DNA from: Paenibacillus sp.
GTDB taxonomy: Bacteria > Bacillota > Bacilli > Paenibacillales > Paenibacillaceae
Assembly: GCA_029256665.1 (NCBI GenBank)
Contig: JAQSXN010000185.1
Span: 1-7,334, forward strand
DNA length: 7,334 nt
Direction: 5' to 3'
Positions within the stretch are counted from its first letter, which is position 1. Each line of letters begins with the position of its first letter. Under the pieces are notes generated by a model. The model had not been told where the DNA came from. It worked only from the letters and a program-made list of their open reading frames with translations, and ran no database searches. This document shows positions 1 to 5,556 of this stretch, piece by piece. The position numbers were made by a program, and so were the translations under genes.

Positions 1-855
1 GTAGCCGTCGCGTTCCTGCGGGCAGGCAAACATGTTTTCTTGGAGAAACCGGTTGCGCCGACGATCAAGGATTGCGACGACATTATCCTCGAAGCGGAGA
101 ACAGCGGGAAAATCCTGCAGATCGGCCTCGTTTACCGTTATTCCAATCTGTACAGGAGAATGGCGAAGGAAATCGGCTCGGGCCGGCTCGGCCAAGTGTC
201 GATGATGTGGTGCAAGGAATTCCGCGATCCGTTTCCGCCGGCGGACTGGTTCTACGACTCGTCGAAGTCCGGCGGCGCGCTGGTGGAGAAGGACTGCCAC
301 CACTTCGATATCTTCAACTGGATGATCGGCTCCCGTCCGCGCCGCGTATTCGCTTCCGGCGGCCAGCACGTGATCCGAAGCGGCGAGGAGAGGGTCATTA
401 CGAACTCGTACTCCCATTATCCGCCGAAGGCCATCTCGGACAGCTCCATCGTCGATCACGCGTGGGTCATCGTGGAATACGAGAACGGCAGCAAAGCGAA
501 CCTCGGACTATGCATGTACTTGCAGCCTCGCAATTTGATGGAGGACGGACTGGAATTCGGCTTGATCGGCGATAACGGCGCGCAGATGACGGCGAAGAAG
601 GATTCAAGGATCGGCATCTTCGGCGGCGCGGACTTCACGAAAGAATACATCGACGTAGACGTCAAGTCGGACTCCATTGCCGGAGGACATACGGGCGGCC
701 AGCGGCAGCGAGAGGACTTCATCGATTGCATCCGCACCGGGAGGCAACCGTTCGCAAGCGGCAAGATCGGGCGGGACGCGCTGCTCGTCGCGCTGGCGGC
801 CGAGAAGTCCGTGCGCGAGGAACGTTACGTCTACATCGACGAGATTACGGAATGA
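1..855 (+). CDS. Gfo/Idh/MocA family NAD(P)-dependent oxidoreductase (5' end outside window)
   Basis: Cytoplasmic dehydrogenase of the glucose-fructose oxidoreductase/inositol dehydrogenase family, which oxidises or epimerises sugars and polyols with NAD(P). The reading frame is open from base 1 to a TGA at 853-855, giving 284 residues. Members are usually about 350-400 aa, so roughly 80-110 N-terminal residues, including the GxGxxG dinucleotide-binding loop, lie upstream. A TTG at 40 is internal, because the family motif just before and across it (AGKHVFLEKP, window residues 8-17) is intact; its Lys16 is the conserved family lysine. The C-terminal substrate domain carries the active-site segment SGGALVEKDCHHFD (residues 90-103) with the conserved His100. 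The position usually occupied by Asp is Glu96. The C terminus (GGQRQREDFIDCI, then the GRQP and GRDAL segments) is typical. The stop overlaps the ribosome binding site of the next gene, so the gene is probably co-transcribed with the importer and acts on its cargo. The exact substrate cannot be read from the sequence. Confidence 0.93.
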   Translation, partial: VAVAFLRAGKHVFLEKPVAPTIKDCDDIILEAENSGKILQIGLVYRYSNLYRRMAKEIGSGRLGQVSMMWCKEFRDPFPPADWFYDSSKSGGALVEKDCHHFDIFNWMIGSRPRRVFASGGQHVIRSGEERVITNSYSHYPPKAISDSSIVDHAWVIVEYENGSKANLGLCMYLQPRNLMEDGLEFGLIGDNGAQMTAKKDSRIGIFGGADFTKEYIDVDVKSDSIAGGHTGGQRQREDFIDCIRTGRQPFASGKIGRDALLVALAAEKSVREERYVYIDEITE

Positions 856-860
856 GGTGG
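854..860 (+). promoter_or_regulatory. Ribosome binding site of first permease, overlapping upstream stop
   Basis: GAGGTGG lies 4 bases before the TTG at 865 (7 bases from the AGG core). It shares bases with the TGA stop of the oxidoreductase gene. This supports the TTG as the start and suggests translational coupling of the two genes. Confidence 0.75.
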
Positions 861-864
861 TCCT

Positions 865-1761
865 TTGTTATCGTCAAGCAAGCTTGATCAATGGAAGTTT
901 CTAGCCTTCATCGGCCCGTGGCTGATCGGGTTTACGCTCTTTTTCCTCATTCCCTTCGGCACGGCGGTTTTCTACGCCTTCACCGATGCCCGCCTGCCGG
1001 GCGCCACGGACGTCAACTTTATCGGGTGGGATAATTTCGCGCTGCTGATGGACGATGAAGTGTTTGGCAAGAGCGTGGGGAACACGCTTTACTTCGTGCT
1101 TATCGGCGTGCCCGTCGTCACGATCGGCATGCTGCTGATCGCGCTGCTGCTAAACCTGGACGTGAAGGGCATCGCGTTATTCCGAACCTTCTATTATTTG
1201 CCCACGCTCGTGCCGATCGTCGCGACTGTCATTATTTGGCGGCTTGTTTTCAATTCGGAATTCGGCGTGCTGAACGCGTTCCTCGACCTGTTCGGCATCG
1301 GCAAGGTGAACTGGCTCGGCAGCGCGGGGATGATCAAACCCGTCATTATTCTCCTCCAGATCTGGATATCGGGAAGCGGCGTGCTCATCTTCCTGGCCGC
1401 GCTCAAGGGCGTGCCCGCCCATCTGTACGAAGCGGCGCGCATCGACGGAGCCGGCGTGTCTAGACGTTTCTTCTCCATCACGCTGCCGATGATCAGTCCG
1501 TCGATTCTGTTCGTGCTCGTCATTCAGACGATGTACAACTTCCAGATGTTCACCGAGGCCATGCTCTTGTCGAACGGCGGACCGAATTACGCTTCCTATA
1601 CGTACGTGTTCAATATTTACAAATCGGCTTTCACGGACTTGAAGTACAGCATGGCGATGGCGCAATCGATGATTCTGTTCGCCATGATACTCGCGGTTAC
1701 CCTGTTCATTCTGAAAGCTTCCGACAGATTCGTGTATTACGAGGGAGAGAAGAGGGGGTAA
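865..1761 (+). CDS. Carbohydrate ABC transporter permease, MalF/UgpA-like (CUT1)
   Basis: Integral membrane subunit of a binding-protein-dependent sugar importer, pairing with the second permease to form the channel. It has 298 residues, normal for this family. The TTG start is chosen for the GAGGTGG ribosome binding site; the protein then runs MLSSSKLDQWK into the first membrane segment. About six hydrophobic segments are visible, the first at about residues 12-38, the second at about 75-97. FRTFYYLP (106-113), common in MalF-like permeases, is present. The cytoplasmic EAA loop that docks the ATPase is at E189-A190-A191 with D194-G195. There is no long periplasmic insertion as in E. coli MalF, which is usual for Gram-positive homologues. 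The gene lies 9 bases after the oxidoreductase and 4 bases before the next permease, so it sits in one operon. Family assignment is firm; the cargo is unknown. Confidence 0.95.
   Translation: MLSSSKLDQWKFLAFIGPWLIGFTLFFLIPFGTAVFYAFTDARLPGATDVNFIGWDNFALLMDDEVFGKSVGNTLYFVLIGVPVVTIGMLLIALLLNLDVKGIALFRTFYYLPTLVPIVATVIIWRLVFNSEFGVLNAFLDLFGIGKVNWLGSAGMIKPVIILLQIWISGSGVLIFLAALKGVPAHLYEAARIDGAGVSRRFFSITLPMISPSILFVLVIQTMYNFQMFTEAMLLSNGGPNYASYTYVFNIYKSAFTDLKYSMAMAQSMILFAMILAVTLFILKASDRFVYYEGEKRG
1751..1758 (+). promoter_or_regulatory. Ribosome binding site deciding the GTG start of second permease
   Basis: AGAGGGGG lies 7 bases before the GTG at 1766 and inside the last codons of the first permease. 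An in-frame ATG at 1796 (residue 11) has no comparable site upstream, so the GTG is preferred. Confidence 0.7.
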
Positions 1762-1765
1762 TGGG

Positions 1766-2611
1766 GTGAAAGCTTCATACACAAAAAGCAAAGCCATGTC
1801 CAAGATCGCGAGCTACGCGCTATTGACGGCCGTTCTGGCCTTGTTCGCGGGGCCGCTGTTCTGGATGCTGTCCACCATGCTGAAGACGAAGGCGGAGACG
1901 TACAGATTCCCGCCATCCATCTTCCCGCGCGAAGCGACGTTCGACGCGTTCGGCCGGCTGTTCACCGTGCAGCCGCTCATGTGGCAATGGATCGGCAACT
2001 CCGTCATCATCTCCGTGCTCGTCGCCGTGGGGACGGTGCTCTCCAGCTCGCTGACCGCTTACGGCTTTGCCCGGTTCGACAACCGGATCAAAAACGGACT
2101 GTTTTTCATCGTCCTCATGACGTTGATGATTCCCGCGTCGGTCATGATCGTGCCCTCGTTCGTTCTCTTCACGAGACTGGGGTGGATCGACACCTGGCTG
2201 CCGCTGATCGTTCCGGCATGGCTGGGAGGGGCGTATTACATCTTCTTGTTCCGGCAATTTTTTATGACCATTCCGCGCGAGCTCGACGAGGCTACCTTTC
2301 TCGACGGCGGCGGCAGGTTCTCGGTTTACTGGCGCGTCGTGATGCCGCTGTCCAAGCCGATCATCGTGACGGCCTCGATCTTCGCGTTCGTGTTCTCCTG
2401 GCTGGACTTCCTGGGTCCGTTCCTTTATCTGAAATCCAGCGAAAATTATACGCTCAGCGTCGGTCTTCAATTCCTGATCGGCCAAACCAGCCAGGACTTC
2501 CCGGCGCTCGCGGCCGGCGCGTTCATCAGCATCCTGCCGATCGGCATCATCTACTTCTTCGCGCAAAAGTATATCGTCGAGGGGGTGGTGCTCACCGGTT
2601 CGAAGGGGTAA
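1766..2611 (+). CDS. Carbohydrate ABC transporter permease, MalG/UgpE-like (CUT1)
   Basis: Second channel subunit of the sugar importer, 281 residues, the usual size for MalG-type permeases. The GTG start at 1766 is supported by AGAGGGGG at a 7-base spacing. The N-terminal membrane segment (about residues 15-39) ends in the family pattern with P30, W33 and S36 before K40 and E44. Around six hydrophobic segments follow in all. The ATPase-docking EAA loop is at E175-A176-T177 with D180-G181, followed by a conserved VVMPLSKP segment. The start lies only 4 bases after the first permease's stop, so the two are certainly co-transcribed and probably made in matched amounts. The TAA at 2609-2611 is followed by a 69-base gap before the binding-protein gene. 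No ATPase gene is present nearby, so a shared ATPase of the MsmX type is inferred. Confidence 0.95.
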   Translation: MKASYTKSKAMSKIASYALLTAVLALFAGPLFWMLSTMLKTKAETYRFPPSIFPREATFDAFGRLFTVQPLMWQWIGNSVIISVLVAVGTVLSSSLTAYGFARFDNRIKNGLFFIVLMTLMIPASVMIVPSFVLFTRLGWIDTWLPLIVPAWLGGAYYIFLFRQFFMTIPRELDEATFLDGGGRFSVYWRVVMPLSKPIIVTASIFAFVFSWLDFLGPFLYLKSSENYTLSVGLQFLIGQTSQDFPALAAGAFISILPIGIIYFFAQKYIVEGVVLTGSKG

Positions 2612-2680
2612 TCGCACAAGGCAAGCGGAGTCATGCAAGGCATCATCATTCCAAATTGTTCGAAAAGGGGCGCTTGATCC

Positions 2681-4039
2681 ATGTTGGTTTCGAAAAAATT
2701 AGTTTGGGTTGTATGCTTGGTGTTTGTGGTTTCCATATCATTGATAGGTTGCAGCGGCAATAATAACGGAGGCGAAACGAATCAGCCTGCCAACGGGAAC
2801 GCCGCGGAAGAAACGCAGAAGCCGGAAGAAAAAGTAACGATCACCTATTCCCAATGGGGAACGGCCGAGGAGCTTCAGCGCATCCAGGAGCTTCTCGATC
2901 AGTTCATGACGGCCAATCCGAACATTACGGTCAAGCTGGAAGGCAAGGACTGGGGCAGCTATTGGGACGGATTAACGGCTAACGCCGCGGGCGGCACGCT
3001 TCCCGACGTGATGAAGACCAGCTACGCGTTCATCGAGAAATACGCGGAGCTCGGCATCTTCAAGGAGCTGGACGGCCTGCTTTCGAGCAACGGCTTCAAC
3101 CTCGCCGATATCGATAACAGCATGCTCGGATTGCACCAATACGGCGGCAAGCAGGTATCGATGCCGATCGATGCCAACGTCATCATGTTCTACTACAACA
3201 AGGACCTGTTCGACAACCCCGCGACGAACCCCAAGGGCGCCGCTTACCCGGAGAAGATGCCTACATGGGATCAAATCTCCGAAATCGCGACCAAGATGAC
3301 GCTTGACGCGAACAACAAAAATCCGGGCGAAGACGGATTCGATGCCGGCTCGATCAAGCAATGGGGGCTTTCCCTCGTGCCGGGCTCGACGATGGACTGG
3401 TTCCTGGAGCCGATGCTATGGTCTAACGGCGCGAAGCTGATCCATGACGACAGCACGCTGGCTCTGGATACGCCTGAAGCGCAGGAAGTGCTGCAGTATT
3501 TCATCGACATGACCAAGAACACGAACATCAACACGACGCCGGCGCAGATGGAAGGCCTCGGCGGGCAGGCAAACCTTGGCATTACGACGGGCAAGGTCGC
3601 CATGAATGCCGGAGGCAGCTGGAATACGACGCATTACAAAGAAGCCGGCATCAACTACGGCATCACGCACTTGCCTAAGTTCGATACGACGCAAACGGTC
3701 GTGCAGCCGGCCGGCGTGGCGATGAGCGCCTCGACGAAACATGAGGAAGCGGCTTACAAGCTGCTCGCATGGCTGGCAGGTCCGGAAGGCCAAACGGCGT
3801 TGGCCAACCAAGGCTTTGCCATTCCGGCCAACAAATCCGCTTCGGACGCTTACGTTCAAACGGCAGGCGAGGACTTCGGCATTTTCCTGGAAGCCCAGAA
3901 GTACGGCATCGTCTCTCCGTTTACGGTCAAGAAAACGGATCTCGTCTGGACGTACGGCGAGCAAGTCATGAAGGGACCTCTTGCAGGAGAGGGCGATTTG
4001 GCTGCGGCGATAGCCGATTTGGCTTCGAAGATTCAATAG
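2681..4039 (+). CDS. Extracellular solute-binding protein, family 1 (sugar-binding lipoprotein)
   Basis: Substrate-capturing component of the importer, anchored on the outer face of the membrane. It has 452 residues, normal for CUT1 binding proteins. The ATG at 2681 is preceded by AAAAGGGG at 2663-2670 (10-base spacing). A type II signal peptide is clear: K5-K6, a hydrophobic stretch from about 7 to 22, and lipobox L21-I22-G23-C24, with Cys24 as the lipidated residue. A low-complexity N/G/E/K tether follows to about residue 47. The mature domain begins VTITYSQWGTAEE and contains typical family features, including the YYNKDLFD segment and the GKVAMNAGGSW segment. It is last in the operon, after the permeases, rather than first as is common. 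The 69-base leader and strong ribosome binding site may let it be made in excess. The ligand cannot be predicted. Confidence 0.96.
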   Translation: MLVSKKLVWVVCLVFVVSISLIGCSGNNNGGETNQPANGNAAEETQKPEEKVTITYSQWGTAEELQRIQELLDQFMTANPNITVKLEGKDWGSYWDGLTANAAGGTLPDVMKTSYAFIEKYAELGIFKELDGLLSSNGFNLADIDNSMLGLHQYGGKQVSMPIDANVIMFYYNKDLFDNPATNPKGAAYPEKMPTWDQISEIATKMTLDANNKNPGEDGFDAGSIKQWGLSLVPGSTMDWFLEPMLWSNGAKLIHDDSTLALDTPEAQEVLQYFIDMTKNTNINTTPAQMEGLGGQANLGITTGKVAMNAGGSWNTTHYKEAGINYGITHLPKFDTTQTVVQPAGVAMSASTKHEEAAYKLLAWLAGPEGQTALANQGFAIPANKSASDAYVQTAGEDFGIFLEAQKYGIVSPFTVKKTDLVWTYGEQVMKGPLAGEGDLAAAIADLASKIQ

Positions 4040-4088
4040 GGAAACGTTCCGGCAATTCCGCATGAAAGCTTGTAGATCAAGTCATGAA

Positions 4089-4147
4089 AGCCTCTTAGGC
4101 GTTAACGGATTCTCTCTTCCGCGCCTAGGGGGCTATTCTTGTTCTTG
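4089..4147 (+). terminator. Rho-independent terminator of the importer operon
   Basis: The arms 4089-4101 (AGCCTCTTAGGCG) and 4122-4134 (CGCCTAGGGGGCT) pair over 13 positions, two of them G-U in RNA. An inner stem CGGA (4106-4109)/TCCG (4118-4121) closes an 8-base loop, leaving TTAA (4102-4105) as a one-sided bulge. The stem is followed by a U-rich tail, ATTCTTGTTCTT (4135-4146). It lies 50 bases after the binding-protein stop and in the right orientation to end that transcript. The tail is not a pure U run, so termination may be partial. Confidence 0.75.
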
Positions 4148-4194
4148 GGGCAAAAACCGAAACGACAAAAAGTTTGCCCCAAACGGTTTTTTTT
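4145..4194 (+). repeat. Perfect inverted repeat with T8 run (second terminator or operator)
   Basis: TTGGGGCAAA (4145-4154) and TTTGCCCCAA (4173-4182) are perfect 10-bp inverted arms around an 18-base A-rich spacer. Eight T residues follow at 4187-4194, but only after a 4-base gap (ACGG), which is unusual for an intrinsic terminator. A second pairing is possible: AAAAACCG (4152-4159) is exactly complementary to CGGTTTTT (4184-4191), so the RNA could form an alternative hairpin or an H-type pseudoknot. The right arm also overlaps the predicted -35 box of the regulator gene, so the repeat could instead be a protein-binding site. The sequence alone does not decide between these. Confidence 0.6.
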
Positions 4195-4202
4195 GATATA
4201 AC
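4174..4202 (+). promoter_or_regulatory. Predicted sigma-A promoter of the LacI-family regulator gene
   Basis: TTGCCC (4174-4179, 4 of 6 to consensus) and TATAAC (4197-4202, 5 of 6) are separated by exactly 17 bases. Transcription would start near 4209, leaving a leader of about 23 bases that holds the ribosome binding site. The -35 box lies within the right arm of the inverted repeat and the T8 run fills much of the spacer. It is the only promoter-like pair I see between the operon terminator and the gene. Confidence 0.5.
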
Positions 4203-4214
4203 TAAGTGGAACGG

Positions 4215-4223
4215 AAGGGGGAG
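4215..4223 (+). promoter_or_regulatory. Ribosome binding site deciding the TTG start of the regulator
   Basis: AAGGGGGAG ends 8 bases before the TTG at 4232. The encoded start MVKLKDIA matches the usual beginning of LacI-family proteins, so the TTG is well supported. Confidence 0.75.
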
Positions 4224-4231
4224 CACCGGAT

Positions 4232-5263
4232 TTGGTTAAGCTTAAGGATATTGCAGAGCAAGTAGGGGTATCGGTGTCGACGGTGTCACGCGTTATCAAC
4301 CATGACGTCAGCCGGTCGGTAAACGAGGCGACCCGCAACCGCATATTGGAAGCCGCCCAGACGCTGGGCTACAGAACGAACAAAACGGGCAAACCGGCGA
4401 AAGGCAAACGGGAATCGGCAACGGCCGTCTTCCATGTCGGCTGCGTCGTAGCGGTCCCTCAAAATAAATACAATCACCCTTATTTCTCGATTATTCTCGA
4501 AGGGATCGAACGCGGTTTGTCGGCGCAAGGATGCCGCCTTGAATTCATTCACAGCATGGAGTCGGCCGCGGATACGAACCGCCTGCAGCAGCTCGTCAAA
4601 GAGCATTCCATCGACGGAATGATCGTGGTGGAGGGCCTTCAGGCCGAGGCCTATCAGTGGATCAAAAAAAACGTGCGCGCCGTCGTCGGAATCGACATTG
4701 CCGACAACGAGGTGCCCGTTATCGCCTATGACCGCGTCGCGGCGGCGAAGGCCGCCGTCGCGCATCTCATCGCGAAAGGGCATCGCGAAATCGGCTTTAT
4801 CGGAGGTCCGGGCCGGTACGGCGAACTGCAGAAGGAGAAGAGGTACCGCGGCTATCAATACGCGATGGAGGAAGCCGGCCTTCCGATTCATCCCGAATGG
4901 GTCATTAACGTGAATTGGGACGTATCCCAAAGCTACGAGACGGTGAAGGATGCGATGGATCGGGCGGGACGCCATCCGAGCGCGTTTTTCGCGGCAAGCG
5001 ATATGATGGCCATTCCGGCGATGAGGGCGGTCACGGAACGCAAGCTTGGCATTCCGGAAGACGTCGCGTTCTTCAGCGTGGACAACATCGAGCTGTCGCA
5101 ATTCACGTCGCCGCCCCTGTCTACCATTCATGTGCCCAAGATGGAAATGGGCATGATCGCCGCCAAGACGCTGATCGATTATTTGAACCGGCAATATACG
5201 ATTCCGGTCAAGATCTGGGTGCCTTACGAGCTGAAGCTGCGCCATTCGTCGGCGGATCAATAA
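4232..5263 (+). CDS. LacI/GalR-family transcriptional regulator
   Basis: Sugar-responsive DNA-binding regulator, 343 residues, the normal size. The TTG start is set by the AAGGGGGAG site and by the family opening LKDIAEQVGVSVSTVSRVIN (residues 4-23), the helix-turn-helix with conserved T17, S19 and R20. Third-helix residues reach Y47. The linker (about residues 48-66) lacks the common hinge-helix pattern: the positions matching LacI Pro49, Ala53 and Leu56 are Thr49, Gly53 and Ala56, with a Pro at 55. The sensor domain starts near residue 67 as a periplasmic-binding-protein fold. It shows NHPYFSIILEGIERGL, IDGMIVVEGL, HLIAKGHREIGFIGG, FFAASDMMAIPAMRAV and VDNIELSQFTSPPLSTI, all at expected places. 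Overall form suggests the EbgR/MsmR-like branch (impression, not computed). It lies downstream of the importer operon on the same strand with its own predicted promoter, so it most likely controls that operon and perhaps itself. The effector is unknown. Confidence 0.94.
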   Translation: MVKLKDIAEQVGVSVSTVSRVINHDVSRSVNEATRNRILEAAQTLGYRTNKTGKPAKGKRESATAVFHVGCVVAVPQNKYNHPYFSIILEGIERGLSAQGCRLEFIHSMESAADTNRLQQLVKEHSIDGMIVVEGLQAEAYQWIKKNVRAVVGIDIADNEVPVIAYDRVAAAKAAVAHLIAKGHREIGFIGGPGRYGELQKEKRYRGYQYAMEEAGLPIHPEWVINVNWDVSQSYETVKDAMDRAGRHPSAFFAASDMMAIPAMRAVTERKLGIPEDVAFFSVDNIELSQFTSPPLSTIHVPKMEMGMIAAKTLIDYLNRQYTIPVKIWVPYELKLRHSSADQ

Positions 5264-5306
5264 GCGATCAGCGATCCATGCATGGAATTTTAGCGAAGCC
5301 GCCGTC

Positions 5307-5332
5307 ATGACGTCGCCAGGATGCGACGCCAT
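5307..5332 (+). terminator. Possible hairpin ending the regulator transcript
   Basis: CGTCGC (5311-5316) and GCGACG (5323-5328) pair around a CAGGAT loop. After one A/C mismatch the stem extends by ATG/CAT (5307-5309 with 5330-5332). It is 44 bases after the regulator's stop. No U run follows directly; a T-rich stretch comes only at about 5341-5352. It could therefore be a weak or factor-assisted terminator, or just a stable 3' end. Confidence 0.3.
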
Positions 5333-5377
5333 AACGGGGGCTCTTTCTGTTGTGAATGGTAAGCTGCTGCGTCCACG

Positions 5378-5396
5378 CGCTTTCTTATTAAAAGCG
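5378..5396 (+). other. Short hairpin in regulator-copA intergenic region
   Basis: CGCTTT (5378-5383) and AAAGCG (5391-5396) pair around a CTTATTA loop, followed by AT-rich sequence that includes a T5 run at 5414-5418. It is a second candidate for the 3' end of the regulator transcript. The rest of 5264-5418 shows no gene, only a 12-bp palindrome TCCATGCATGGA at 5275-5286 and a GTCATGAC palindrome at 5304-5311. Confidence 0.25.
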
Positions 5397-5418
5397 ATAA
5401 ATGATTAATTTCATTTTT

Positions 5419-5435
5419 ATACGGTACGGGGGTAT
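5419..5435 (+). promoter_or_regulatory. Upstream CsoR-like operator box
   Basis: ATAC (5419-5422) and GTAT (5432-5435) form inverted ends around a centre holding GGTACGGGGG. The ATAC...GGGGGTAT layout resembles the G-tract inverted repeats bound by the Cu(I)-sensing repressor CsoR ahead of copper-efflux genes in Bacillus. It lies about 138 bases before the CopA start and shares GGGGTAT with the second box exactly 38 bases downstream. The left arm lacks the matching C-tract, so it is an imperfect site. Function is inferred. Confidence 0.45.
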
Positions 5436-5447
5436 TGTAAATTTTAC

Positions 5448-5476
5448 TTGATCTATATACCTGGGTGGGGTATACT
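5448..5476 (+). promoter_or_regulatory. Predicted sigma-A promoter of copA
   Basis: TTGATC (5448-5453, 4 of 6) and TATACT (5471-5476, 5 of 6) are separated by exactly 17 bases. Transcription would start near 5483, about 74 bases before the CopA ATG. Directly upstream, GTAAATTTTAC (5437-5447) is a perfect odd palindrome that may simply be an AT-rich UP-like element. The normal 17-base spacer argues against a CueR/MerR-type activated promoter, which uses 19-20 bases, and for repressor control. Confidence 0.6.
5456..5474 (+). promoter_or_regulatory. Promoter-overlapping CsoR-like operator box
   Basis: TATACC (5456-5461) and GGTATA (5469-5474) are perfect inverted arms around TGGGTGG. The site fills the promoter spacer and covers most of the -10 box, so a bound protein would block RNA polymerase. 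TACC...GGGGTA is the form expected of a CsoR site. With the copper ATPase immediately downstream, copper-relieved repression is the natural reading, but no csoR gene is in the window. Confidence 0.55.
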
Positions 5477-5541
5477 GAAGTCAAGCAAGGATGAAATCGA
5501 ACTCTTTGATCGACAATACATCCAAAGAGACTAGAGTAGAT

Positions 5542-5546
5542 AGGAG
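5542..5546 (+). promoter_or_regulatory. Ribosome binding site deciding the copA start
   Basis: AGGAG lies 10 bases before the ATG at 5557. An in-frame ATG at 5491 would add 22 residues, but its only purine-rich stretch (AAGCAAGG, 5483-5490) abuts the codon with no spacing. The GTG at 5548 is too close to AGGAG. The ATG at 5557 is therefore preferred. Confidence 0.65.
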
Positions 5547-5556
5547 CGTGTTACAC

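Noticed and set aside
1766..1780. GTGAAAGCTTCATAC at the start of the second permease, reminiscent of a catabolite-response (cre) site.
   Set aside because: It lacks the central CG and the 3' half of the consensus, and it is inside an operon without a promoter nearby.
1820..2638. Long open frame on the minus strand opposite the second permease, and similar long antisense frames opposite the binding protein and the regulator.
   Set aside because: The translations are rich in R, H, E and D with no recognisable motifs and mirror the codon bias of the genes on the + strand, which have clear family signatures; they are shadows.
2622..2676. CAAGCG/CGCTTG complementarity that could enclose the ribosome binding site of the binding-protein gene.
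   Set aside because: The stem is only 6 bp across a 43-base loop with no supporting inner helix; too weak to claim a riboregulator.
4040..4050. GGAAACGTTCC just after the binding-protein stop, a near-palindrome with a central CG like a LacI or CcpA operator.
   Set aside because: Arms are only 4 bp, the flanks do not match the cre consensus, and no promoter is associated with it.
4061..4091. Direct repeat CATGAAAGC at 4061-4069 and 4083-4091.
   Set aside because: Only two 9-bp copies; the second runs into the terminator stem, and nothing else suggests a repeat array or a mobile-element scar.
4177..4191. CAAACGG next to the T run considered as a cre site.
   Set aside because: Flanking positions fail the consensus on both sides of the central CG.
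5356..5391. An 11-codon frame (MVSCCVHALSY) with adjacent Cys residues and a His upstream of copA, resembling copper-sensing leader peptides.
   Set aside because: It lies upstream of the predicted copA promoter, has no well-placed ribosome binding site, and would be expected by chance at this length.
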